DNA from: Acanthaster planci
Taxonomy: Eukaryota; Echinodermata; Asteroidea; Valvatida; Acanthasteridae
Direction of reading: 5' to 3'
NCBI RefSeq assembly: GCF_001949145.1
Contig: NW_019091375.1
Location: forward strand, 1,069,225 to 1,117,920
DNA length: 48,696 nucleotides
A program made the translations under genes and the position numbers. Positions 1 to 10,512 of this stretch are shown here, piece after piece (within the stretch, counting starts at the first letter, position 1; every line of letters starts with the position of its first letter). The notes below the pieces were generated by a model, which saw only the letters and a program-made list of their open reading frames with translations, made no database searches and was not told the DNA's origin.

Positions 1-860
1 TCCAGCTGACATCACTCTTCAGTAGGTCATTGATTGGTGCAGCAACTGAAGATAAACGAGGAATGAACCTGGCCAACCGATTCACCTTGCCCACTAGTCG
101 TTTCACTTCGGCTTTGTTAGTTGGTGGCACCATCTGTATGATAGCTGCTACCTTTGCAGGGTCGGTATGGATGCCGTCCTTGTCCAGCTTCATGCCAAGG
201 AAGTCATCCTTTCTCTGAGTTAATTTGCACTTGTATCAGTTGAGCTTCAGCCCAGCGTTCTGTATAATCGTGAGAACGTGTTAAAGCCGTTCATCGTGTT
301 CTTCTTTTGTGCGGCCAGTGACCAGAACATCATCCATGTATACCACAACCCCTTGTATTCTGATCAACAGGTCACTCTTTTTTCGTTGGTACATTTCTGG
401 AGCTGACGTGATGCCAAAAGGGAGTCGCTCGAAGCAAAAGCACCCGAAGGGCTTGATGAAGGTCGCTAACTCCTGGCTGTCCTCAGCGAGTGGTACTTGC
501 TAGAAGCTGTGTTTGGCATCAAGGAAGGAGAATATCTGGGCGGCTGATACCTTTCCCAAGACTTCTTCTACAGTCGGTATGGCGAATCTCTCCCTGGTTA
601 TGGCTGTATTTAGCCGTCTGACTGAGATCGACAGATAAACGGATAGCACCATTCTTTTCGGTGCAATCACAATGGACGAACACCAATCAGTGGGTTTGGT
701 GATTCGCTGAATGATGCCCAGATTTTCCATCTTTTCTAATTCTTCCTTCAGTTGGGGCATGAGAGGGATGGGGATACGACGACGAGGTTGTGACACAGTA
801 AGGAGTGGCTTCTTCATCTATCTTGATGTTGACTGTTTGTCTATGCAGACATCCCCCTCC
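1..860 (-). pseudogene. Retrotransposon reverse transcriptase, C-terminally truncated by the window edge
   Basis: Visible RT motifs in order are LKEELEKMENLGIIQRITKP with TDWCSSIV (fingers), FSFLDAKHSF (motif A), and the catalytic YMDDVLVTG box at about 318-346. After it comes a connection segment with PPTNKAEVKRLVGKVNRLAR, leading toward RNase H at the window edge. Frame changes near 800 and 500 and at least one in-frame TGA near 235 break the sequence. Family: Ty3/gypsy-type pol. Confidence 0.85.
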
Positions 861-1003
861 TACAAAAACACTCTCATGGCCGAATAGAGTGTAGACACGT
901 TGCACCAAGTCAAGTGATTCACGGGCGTTCTTGCCAATGACTGGTTCCCCCTGAGCCAAAATGAGGAACCGCAAAGTCCGAGTCTTACCTTTGACTTGGC
1001 ATA

Positions 1004-1306
1004 TCAGTGTGGTCTGGCCGATGGGCGTGGCTTTCCTCCAAAGAAGCCAGTCAGACGAGTCGAGGATGGCTGGAGGTTTTTATCAGGGATATTCAGTGAG
1101 TTGAAAATGTCAAGCGGAAGAATATTGACGTCTAATCCAGTGTCGAGCAGAAATGACACTGCGTGGCCGTGAATGTATACATCTTGCCTCCAAATGTCAT
1201 CAATGGGCAGCTGCATGTGGCGGACAGCACCAATAAAAAAATCATTTTCTGCAACACTGCTGGTCATGTCATCCTCTTCCGAATCAGTCAGGAGAATGGC
1301 TCGCAT
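1004..1306 (-). pseudogene. Retrotransposon aspartic protease remnant
   Basis: The reading frame contains VSFLLDTGLDVNILPL, the catalytic Asp-Thr-Gly loop of a retropepsin-type protease. The residue after DTG is Leu rather than the usual Ala. It sits between the Gag zinc knuckle and reverse transcriptase, as expected. The domain is open for about 100 codons but belongs to a broken polyprotein. Confidence 0.75.
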
Positions 1307-1949
1307 TGTTTGGGCCTCGAGCGGCAGACTGTGGAGGAGTGGCCCATCTTGTTGCAGTTCTTACAGTGTTTTCCTGTGGCAGGGCATGTTTTGTAGGAGG
1401 AGTCATAGCCACACTTATTACACAATCCCCCACTACGCCGATGGTGGGGGGAACGCTGATCCTTGCTTGAAGGTTTGTTGAAATGCCGTGGCTGGCGCGG
1501 TTTCACCTTTTGAACAGCCTGGACGACGGTGCCGTCTCCCCTAGCCTTGATTTCCTGTAGATCCTTTGTTGCTGTCTCGAGTGTTTTGGCTGGTTCAATG
1601 GCCTTAAACCATCTTTAGTCAGCAGGTGTTTCAGGATAAACTCACTGGGTATACCACAGATCAGGCAATCACGGAGGGCATGGTCTGGAAAAGAGCCGAA
1701 TTTACACGGCCCTGTCAGGGTTTGTAGTTCAACGGAATACTGTGCCATGGTCTCACCAGGTTTTTGACCGCGCTGATAGAACCGAAACCGTTCAGCGATC
1801 ACAAGGTGTTCGGCCCATAATGAGACCTCCCCCCCCCTCTGACTGCGACATGATGGGAAACTACCGTTGAGTAACGTACATGCAAAACGTACACGTGCGG
1901 CAAAAATCGGACAACTACTACCAAACTTTTGGACCCCAAAATTCTGCAC
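1288..1949 (-). pseudogene. Retrotransposon Gag remnant with zinc knuckle
   Basis: The upstream half (1503-1949) contains the retrotransposon Gag signature FYQRGQKPGETMAQYSVEL followed by an ALRDCLICGI segment, typical of the Ty3/gypsy Gag core. The downstream half (1288-1506) is in another frame and holds a canonical CX2CX4HX4C knuckle (CKNCNKMGHSSTVC), preceded by a degenerate one (CNKCGYDSSYKTC) that lacks its histidine. The frame change between the two halves marks it as broken. The true N-terminus is not defined. Confidence 0.8.
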
Positions 1950-4628
1950 TACGAGGCTGGTTATATCCTCTATACGTTACTGCTATGTCCGCTAATATTT
2001 ACTGGGACCACCGCTACCACTATGTTGTATATATGGGTTCTTTCTATCCTGTAAATGGGACAAAAGGAACGGACTCACCAAACGTCAGTTTAGCTCTTTT
2101 ACTCATTTGCCTTGCTCGTTTACCCGTTTCACTCTTTATTTTACTCTTCTTACTGTTTATTTTGCTCTTTTTATTGTTGCGTTTTATTGTTCATTTACAG
2201 TTAAACTCTATGTGATTGTGTTCCTTTAAAGGATTTGACGAGGATTTGACTGAGCTGTAACTCTTATACCTCAGTGGCCAATCATCATTTTTTGCCACTC
2301 ATTTGGCGAGAGGTATGAGTTATATGCAATGAAATAAGCAAGTCACGAATACATGAAATACATGTCTATGTATATACATCCTATACTGACCAATTTCGTT
2401 TGTTTCGTGTCATTTAAAGGTCATCCTTCCAAGGATCAACATGAATGTTATTTATGCATTCAAGCCCTGGTTTTTCACCAGTGTGACAACGGTTTTGGAC
2501 GGAAGTCTAATCTAGAGAGAAAAATATCCTCGCTGAGGAAGAATCAGACATGAATGGAATTAACAATGATTCGGAACCTGTTGAGGCTGATGACAAAACC
2601 TCGAACGAAGACAGTTAAGAACTGGAAGACAATGCCACCTACGAAGATTGACTGGCTGAAGCCAAAGAAACAAATAGGGGGATGAGGGATACAAAAGACT
2701 GGTACGTCAACAAAGGCATGAATGAAGATCAAGCCATGCAGAAGGCAAACAGAAAGACCCTCTGAGCAGTCAAGCAAGACCTTTTCGACAAATACACGTA
2801 GGTGTTTCTGTCAAGTTACCTGTATTTGAGGGATAATGAAACTCGTACGGCTATTGTGGATGATCTCAACGGAAAACTTGATAAAGGCATGAAAATCAAC
2901 TACGCCTTGAATAGTGGATGGCGAATCCAAGTTTGAGAAGCTGAATGAAGCAGACATCTTACGCAAGCATTAATTTCGTCACTACAGGCTGACCAACTGG
3001 GCCGACATCACTTTGGGCGTCGGCCGGGCGTGGCGAAGGAGCAAACACATCCCCTTGCTTGATTCGAGCAGTTTGACGATGTTACATTTTCTTTGACAAA
3101 AATCATAATAAATAAAGCGTACAGTCAACCTAGCACGAGGATTTTTGATGAGTCCAGCATACCCTGTGGTGCAGAAAAGCTCACAAGATGCTGTTTCGAT
3201 GGTACAGACAAGCACCTATCTGCCACTGCTTCCTTTCCCATTCTGACTGCCCACTATTAGTGGTTAACAGCTGTTTACCAGGAAGGCCTTTATAAAAATA
3301 CCCATTTATGAATCAAGCCGGTGTTATATTATAATACGCACCTGGATTATGAAACGGCACTATCAGCATTATGCAGGGGCGTGGACACAAAAGAAGAGGC
3401 TTACGTGGATCACATGGTAGGGGAAGGGAAGTGCAGGAGGGATGTCCGTGATTAGAATCACGGATAAAGTTGTATCCTTTGCTTGTCCCTTTTTTTTAAG
3501 TTTGTTTCCTTCATAGGGAAGATGATTTTTCGAAGGTTGTTTAATCTCTTTCCCAAATTTGTAGCGAAGACGTTAATTTAATTGAAGGGTACTCGCGTCA
3601 TACAATGGACCTGCTTGTTAGGTTAGCACATATATCACATAATACGATAATAAATTTCTTCCATGTTAGGACTATTTGGCACAGTAAACGCCTCGATCTC
3701 ATTTAACGGCGGTGGAAAGTCTGATTGGGTGATACAAATATCGAAATGGGGAAATAATCATCACTGGTCCTGCAACTGAGAGATTACCGGAGAGAAACGG
3801 AAATCGTTCGAGAAACCAAAGCCTGGTTTCACAGCTTTAAGTATACATGTATAACTGTATAGGTTCCTCTCACGTAGGCGTACTACATGTATGATAAACA
3901 CCATTGGAGATGTACGCCTACTGCATACGACCTGTGATAGAGTTAAGGTTGTTGTCCATCCTTTTATAGAAGTGGTGTATGGGGATTCTTTCCTTATGTT
4001 TTTCTTTATAACCCTTTTGCATATCTGTCAGAAACTATTACATCTCGCCATTCACAAAGAAATACAGTTTACACTCCGGTGTTTTATGGTATGATATACT
4101 CGTGCACTATTTCCACGTGGTACAAAGGTAATGAACTGCATATGTCAGATACTAAACACGCTACGCCCTAGCCTCAAGCAGCCTCCAATCTAACTGGATC
4201 TGCTTCCAAGATGTAAGTCATATTTGCTTTGATCAATGCCTCGACTACCGTTTCCCCCCTTACCAAAAAATGGCCCGACTGTTTTTTTTATCATATACCA
4301 AGTATTTTAAACAACGTCTAAAAACAGATGTTCAATTCTTGACTTCAATTAACGAACACCTTCGTTATTTGAAGTCATGAAAAATGACAAAAACGTCGGT
4401 TTCCAGACTCTCAGATATATTCCATGTTTCAAAAGGAGGAAAATGGTACCAGTCTAGAAGCGACGGCATTTGCAAGCCTCAATCCTTAAAATTTACAGTC
4501 TTCTCTGTTGTGCTTCGCACTCAGAATACTGAGTGAATAGAAGTTTGGTGTAGGGATCCACAAAGTAGATAAACACGCTGCCCAAACTACATTTTGGGAC
4601 TTTTCTCAGACTAAAAGTCGTCAAGATG
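1950..4628. other. Gene-free stretch downstream of DNAJC24
   Basis: No coding exon, RNA gene or clear mobile element was recognised. It contains a T-rich tract (about 2095-2200) with repeated CTCTTTT/TTTATT blocks. It also has a protein-like but stop-interrupted frame at 2532-2933, whose four internal stops are no fewer than expected by chance. The DNAJC24 3' UTR must end here, but I could not choose a poly(A) signal on the minus strand. Confidence 0.5.
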
Positions 4629-6872
4629 TCACGTTGGCTGCACACTGCTTCCCGTTTGGACTTCTGAAGAGCCACCTTGCACCAACTCTATACTTAACGT
4701 GCAAGTGTTACAACCGACGATAAAGACATTCTGGTCAATGTCCTTGTCAGTAACTAAGTATTCACCGCCGCATCGACAGCTGTAGCTATATACTTCCTCA
4801 TCTGCAAAGCACAAAGGTCAAGGAATGGAAAAAGGCATCGGTTTCATCTTCACTCTCAAGGCATTACTACTACGAACCTTCCTGAATCCTACAAAACCTG
4901 CATTTCATAGGAAACAACGGTAAATTCTTTGTACTTCAACTTTCAAGGGACATCAAGCCCCAGACAGTGGCTGGGCTGTGCATTCTTCAATCCTGCAAAA
5001 TCCTCCACTCTACAGGAAACCAACAGGCTAAGTATATTAACTGTTCTTTTACTTTTAAGGGAGCATCGTTTCTCGGTTCACAAATCACATTAGGATCAGA
5101 GTGTCTTGAATCCTGCAAAGTGTATCAATCCCACATTTGGATTTTGAAGGATCTACAAGGTATGTGCAAAGGTTAAGCTCCATGCCCCCCCCAAAAAAAA
5201 ACGCAAAAAAAGAGAAAAGAATATCACTTTAAAGGTTCTCTATATCGAGAGGGTATGCTGTAAACTGAGTCAGGAAACTGTGCGATGGTAAAAGCATGCC
5301 ATGGTCTGATGAAACAGTTGTATTGAAATACGCTGTTCACTTGGGGGCATTTCACAACTTGTTCTACACCTTGTTCACACATACATGTAATTGATTTGTA
5401 AACAGGCTGTTGTATGTCTCTTTGTGCGTTTAGACTTTGAACTGAGTCAAACTTAGATTTCTTCACTTTTACGTTTACTTGAAAACGCTCAGGTGAATAA
5501 ATGTTCAACAGGAAAACTGCATACCTTCTTGCCAATCCATCTCGTCTACATTGACCTTCTCATTTAGAGGCCATAGCTTCCTCATTTCTTTCTCTGCAAT
5601 TCAATCACAAGTTACTGGTTAAAATGTTGACAGATCTTTAAATTTGATACTGGCTCTGATGTCTTAGAAGATACATGTACTTAAAGCGCAGTTACAGTTT
5701 CTTTTACAGAGGCGGAAGGAAAACCCCTGGAGAACATTCTGGGCAAAATCTGGAGAATGGGGTAGGGAATGACATCCGATCAACACTTGGTCTAAGCAAC
5801 GAATCAAAGGTGAGCGACTATAGGAAGGAACCACTGTGCAAACTAGACTCTCTGACGGGCCCAGGACATCACAAGTGTCTCTTTTGCAACTATCGGCGTG
5901 TTGAACATTGCGTGCTGGCAATGATCAACAACCAACTGAAAACCTGGCTTCAACCTTTGTACCTGTCTGCCTCGCATCATATTCCTTCCTGCTGGCCTCG
6001 TCACCAAGCGTCCTCCAAGCTGTGTCTACCAGGTAAAATCGCTGTAATGCTGCTGCCCGCTCTGCCTCACTGCACGTTGGGGGCAGCTTGTCAGGATGGC
6101 ACTAGGACATGGACAACTGAACACTTCAATATTGCATGTACTCTTTCAACTCCTACTTGAGGTTAGGTCTGAAGAGATAGAACATGAACAGTGCTGTACT
6201 ACCTCTTATGGCCATCTCAAGACACCACAACACCATCATTAGACCAACACAAGACCTCCGGTACNGAATTCAAGTCATAAGCAATTCAAATGAACTCTAA
6301 AGCATTCCCTTGTCATTGGCCACCCTGTTACTCGTGACTAGTCTTGTAAACGGTCTTAAACATGTCCAGTCTTGTGACATCTCTTCTGTGACATCAAAAC
6401 AATCGAAAACAATATCAACCTAAACTCTGATATTTGCAACAGATAGGCAAATATGGTTACCACGGTAATACTTTCAGAGGCCATTCGCAGTAGCCCTTAC
6501 CGATGGCGGTAAGCCAATAACTACTGTATGGAGTCACTCTTTTGTGAGGCCCTTCGTAGAAATCCAAACTCGTAATTTCTGCCATTTAATGGGAGCCATC
6601 AGGAACGTACAGTGAAAATTTACTGCATGTAGAATCAGCTTAATGTACCTGTCAAATGCGTACACAGAAGGCTTCAAAACCTAAATGGGATCCCATTATA
6701 CAGGGTTGGTAACAATTAGGAAACCTAGACAGCATTGTACAGGTTGGAGTTGTTTTGCCAAAAAAGCCCTCACTACCTTAAGCACTGCCCTCTGGTAACA
6801 AGACTTGAGCTCTTGCGAGGAGGCATCCTGTGCTGCTCCAAGAATGTCGTACAGCCCTTCTGAGGTCATCAT
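4629..6872 (-). CDS. DNAJC24: DNAJC24/DPH4, J-domain and CSL zinc finger protein (diphthamide synthesis)
   Basis: Four coding exons on the minus strand: 6872-6777, 6101-5963, 5593-5525 and 4801-4629. All introns are GT-AG, phases agree (0, 1, 1), and the sum is 477 nt = 158 aa plus stop (human about 149 aa). Exons 1 and 2 make a J domain: GLYDILGAAQDASSQELKSC, then CHPDK with the catalytic HPD at residues 34-36. Exon 4 has the CSL/DPH-type zinc finger: CRCGGEYLV at 110-118 and CNTC at 132-135. The family assists DPH1/DPH2 in the first step of diphthamide formation on elongation factor 2, as co-chaperone and iron carrier. I chose the first of two adjacent ATGs (6872, 6869) by similarity to the human start; the frame is open further upstream, so an extra 5' exon cannot be excluded. 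It is head to head with APAF1. Confidence 0.93.
4952..5030 (+). repeat. Dispersed repeat, CTCCAAAATCCTCC family, copy 1
   Basis: This segment in DNAJC24 intron 1-4 space (between exons 3 and 4) matches 29242-29330 over about 75 bases. Both have ATCAAGCCC, then ACAGTGGCTGGGC, then AATCCTxCAAAATCCTCCACT and a TAGGAxACCAA end. A more diverged relative with AATCCTCCAAAATCCTC lies at 45001-45170. The element type is unknown; no terminal repeats or coding are seen. Confidence 0.6.
6265..6265. other. Ambiguous base (n)
   Basis: A single undetermined base lies in DNAJC24 intron 1. It does not touch an exon. Confidence 0.99.
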
Positions 6873-9562
6873 GAAGTTTTCATCATCTTCATCAAAGGCA
6901 CTATCAGACCAATTCCCCCTTAATGGTAATCTATGAATAAAACAGCAGAACTAAAGAATTACTAAAGACTACAGACCCACAGTACATCTGCTTCATGATC
7001 AGTGCATGCAGTTTTTCAAAACATCAAGTTTGGGCAAGTTTAAAGGATACTGCTGAGTTGGTGGGAAGTGGGGCCCAGGTGTAGCAGACATACTGTGTCG
7101 ATGGGGGTTTGGGGGCTTCGGGTATATAGGCGATCCTAACGCCGTGGTAACCTCAAGATTCACAAGCCGGATATTCCCCTGCGTCCCATCGTGTCATCAA
7201 GGGACTCACCTGCTTAAGAGACTGGCTGTTTTCTGACCCGCATCCTCCAGCCCCCGGTGGGCAACACACCTCACCATACCCAGTTCGTGGAGCTCACAAG
7301 AAGTCTGTCACTCCAACCCATCAACATCATGGTTAGCTTCAATGTGGTGAAGCCATCACAATTTTTCAGCACAACACCACCCCCCAAAGACATCAGTTTC
7401 AAGCTCAGCGACTGCTGGTGTCCACTGCTAGCACTCCAAGACGACTCCCACCTCCGGGCAGTAGGGTCCCCTATACCCGAAACCCAAGGTTTCCCCCAAT
7501 TCTGCCTCCCAGCACCACCACAGGATCCAACACCTTCATGCCCCGGTACACGTGTAGCAGTCACATATTCTGTAAATCCCGTTTCACGCTCCAATGCTTC
7601 CGGATTACCTTTATAACCTAGCTTCCCACTTGAGTCCAGCACACTCTCCAGAGGACGGTCAGAACATCCTGGCTATATAAAAACGTCACATTAACACTCA
7701 CCAGTTCTTCGAAGAACCACACCTCTTCTAATAGATTCATTCCACGGTGTACTCACAAGCCTACATCTAAATGCTGTTACTAAGAGAGTACATGATGATA
7801 GCGGTGATGTAAAGAGGGTCCAATTTAGAAAAAAAAAATCCCCATTCCATATCATCTAATGCCTCATCCGCATGACCCTCTGCCCTACAAAGTCAAATTC
7901 TATGAGTTTTATTTTCTAAAAAAACAAAGAACTGGTCAGATACAAGTACGCAATTACGTACTCTAATTCTCGCATATGCTGACTTAATTTTTTCCACCCA
8001 CTTCTTTCAGGTTTCTATTTTGATTTTCTACCATATCTTTAAAAATAAAGTGATTAACGTTTTAAACATGCGAGATAAGAAGGCACACAATAATCATTTT
8101 CACGATCTTGGAAAAACCCGGCTGGCTTTTCCATCAACAAACCCGGATAGAAAGCACTTAGTCTGAAAAGACTTCTCTAACAACAAGTTGATGCCCCTGT
8201 GCAAAAATCACGACAATTGCCTGAAAATAATCATAAATGCTCCTGAATTTTCTCAGCTGAATTTTACTTTTTTAGGACATACATGTACACATGTGATCAC
8301 GTATGGAACATTTTCCTTTTTTATCCAGGGGCTGGCAAAGAGGTCAGGAAATGCAGTCATCGTAAGCAGGTTGCCCCTGCCTGGTGTACCATAATTCTGA
8401 GACTTTGCTTGCGGCCATGGCTCGGCTCATCGGCCTGATCAAGCACATCTCCCCCCCCCCCCCAATTTCCCAACATTATCGCAAGAGATGATCTGCATTG
8501 CCGAGACTGGGGTGACTGTTTACGAGTGAACTTCGTAGTTACAGTGTTCAATCATTAATAACACACTGCCGTTTCAAAAACAATGATATTATGAATATAA
8601 GAAAGCAAACCGCGCCGGATTCTGGTACAGTACGCACAGCTCACAGCAGGCCTCGGCACGTGCACGTACACTACATGTACATGTACGTACCTCGGGAAAA
8701 CAGAACCAGACTATTTATTTAAAAATCGAACACCATCCACCGAACCAACGGAACCTTACCAGAAATGCGTCTGGGAAACAGACCAATATAACTCGCACAG
8801 AATTTCATGCGCACAGTGAGCGTCAGCGATGTCAAATTGAGGTGAGTGAATGTTCACGATTACCATACCTTATTTCTACACAGTCGGGCTAAAGTATGTC
8901 AGTTTGGCATTTGCTAACGACGCAATCATTTCGAATAAGCCTCGGCCCTGGGGTTTTTCCAGATTTAGAGGGCACACAAAGTCGTTTTTCTTCAAGGGCA
9001 ATGCCAGTAAAGGTCAATGGTAGTCGATCATGTCGATACGCTGCAGCTGTTTCTCGCTGGTAAACGGTACGTCCATCGACTTTGCCTTTACGTTTCGGTT
9101 TGTTTGCAGGTTACCAATGAAAGACGGAAGTGGTTGCCCATGCAATATGCCATGTATGCCGCGCCTCAGTGCAGGTTTTTCTTTTGGAGCAAACAGTGAA
9201 TGAAACGATCCGGGAAGAGTTCCATCTATGGACATCCATATTTTTCCCCCAGTGCTCAATGGGGATATCTCAATCATCAGAAATGATCATTTGTCCTAAA
9301 AGTAAAACGTCAAATTTAGCAGGGAAAAAGATAAGCTTAAGACTAAGAGTTCAAAAGGTTTACGGTCCAGACATGACAGAAGGACAATTTGATCGAAATT
9401 GAAACCAGTCACACGCATCACATTCATCTGCTCTTCCAATTGCTGCACTCACGAGCAAAATTGTGTATCGGAAGTTTACATTTTTTTCCTGTTAAATGCG
9501 TTTAAATATTTTTGGTATACACAGACAATATCACAGGAACTTAATGTAGCCCTACCATCACC
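6873..9562. other. Divergent spacer between DNAJC24 and APAF1
   Basis: Promoters of both genes should lie here, but no TATA box or firm transcription start can be assigned. It holds a broken Penelope-like RT fragment (7152-7380) and a run of 15 C (about 8449-8463). A possible non-coding donor (TTGAG followed by GTGAGTG, about 8838) could end an APAF1 5' UTR exon, but this is a guess. Otherwise I see nothing coding. Confidence 0.5.
7152..7380 (+). mobile_element. Penelope-like retroelement reverse transcriptase fragment (decayed)
   Basis: One frame over about 75 codons reads KIHKPDIPLRPIVSSRDSPA, a stop (TAA at 7215), then RILQPPVGNTPHHTQFVEL and LQPINIMVSFNVV. The LRPIVSS block, the spaced LQPxVGNTxHH block and the VSFNVV segment (motif A region, normally VSFDV) are typical of Penelope-like RTs. 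The rest of the ORF and the GIY-YIG endonuclease are absent. Sequences around 7110-7140 and, inverted, 7460-7500 resemble each other (CTTCGGGTATA / TATACCCGAAAC) and may be remnants of flanking repeats. Confidence 0.7.
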
Positions 9563-10512
9563 ATGACGACTGTCCTGAGTGAGCGCGCTCGGAGCAATCT
9601 TCTGGTGCACCGTGCATCCATCGCGCAGGACCTAACGGTGGATTATGTGCTGGACCTGTTGATTTCCGATCTCAGTATCAGTTTAGAGGAATCTGAGTTG
9701 ATTGGTGCCGAGGTATGAAGGCAAAGGGGGGGGCGTATTTTGGAACCAGTGTGGGGTCGTGTGGACATCCAAAATCCATTCACAAAATTGCAGGTAGCAA
9801 CCACACCGTAGCGATGAAAACAGCAACAAGGAGCATGCACGTACATGTACGTACTGATCAAAGAAAAGATTGGGTACGTCACTATAGTCACTGTTTTCAC
9901 CGGAACGGTACCTGCCATTTGAGAGAATCACGGATGTCCGCGCTGCCCCATAGTGATTTTGTGTACATGTACACAGGACGCAAGACAACCTCGTTTGTTT
10001 GGTTCCCAGATGTCAATGTATAATACAGAAATGACGTCATCTGAAAAAGAGTGCCTGATTACCGGTACATGTGTGGGGAATTAGAGCCTTTAAGGGACTC
10101 CTTTACTGTACATATTGCTGTACTTGACCGTATCATATCAAAAACACGTAAAAATTACGCAGTAGCAGTATTTCGCTTCATTGAGCAATTTTGGCAGCTT
10201 TTGGACATATACCAAATGAAACATTTTTTTGCAGATCTACAGTGAAATGCACGCTGACCAGAAACTAGAGACTTTTTTTTCAGACAGTTTTTGATTTCTG
10301 GATGCATCATTTTCCAAAGGTTACGAGGCGGCGCAAAGCAACCAAACTCCTGGACATCATCGCAACCAAGGGCCAACAGGCCTACAATAACCTGCACAAG
10401 GCCCTGAGGGAAAGACACAAACACCTGGCTATCCTTCTGGAAGATGGCGTGACCGTGGACGGCGTTCCCCTCACTCCGGGGATGTCGCCAGATATTTTAT
10501 CTGAGGAGGAAG
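9563..10512 (+). other. APAF1: APAF1 CARD-encoding exons 1-2
   Basis: Exon 1 (50 codons, phase 0 end) and exon 2 (10320-10512) give the six-helix CARD. It includes ERARSNLLVHRASIAQDL, YVLDLLISD, and after the junction TKLLDIIATKGQQAYNNL with HLAILLEDG. These segments line up with the human CARD (ARNCLLQHREALEKDI, FYNALLHEGYKDLAALLHDG). The CARD recruits the initiator caspase by homotypic contact. The exon 2 acceptor (CCAAAG) lacks a good pyrimidine tract just before it; it was chosen because it keeps both frame and family alignment. Confidence 0.9.

Larger units (their letters stand above)
1..1949 (-). mobile_element. Ty3/gypsy-like LTR retrotransposon, partial and decayed
   Basis: On the minus strand the order is Gag, CCHC zinc knuckle, aspartic protease, reverse transcriptase and the start of the RNase H connection, running off the left edge of the window. 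The order and motifs are those of Ty3/gypsy-type elements. The parts lie in different frames (Gag ends near 1503 while the knuckle frame spans 1288-1506; the RT start changes frame near 800), and there are stops within pol, for example just before the residues KCKLTQ near position 230. It cannot encode an intact polyprotein. No LTR is visible in the window. The element lies downstream of DNAJC24 and shows no sign of host use. Confidence 0.88.

Noticed and set aside
2532-2933. Protein-like acidic frame (EEESDMN... KGMNEDQAMQKANRKT)
   Set aside because: Four in-frame stops in 134 codons, about what chance gives; no family recognised. A translated search would be needed to revive it.
7271-7642. 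Minus-strand frame of 123 codons
   Set aside because: Lies antisense to the Penelope-like RT fragment; no domain.
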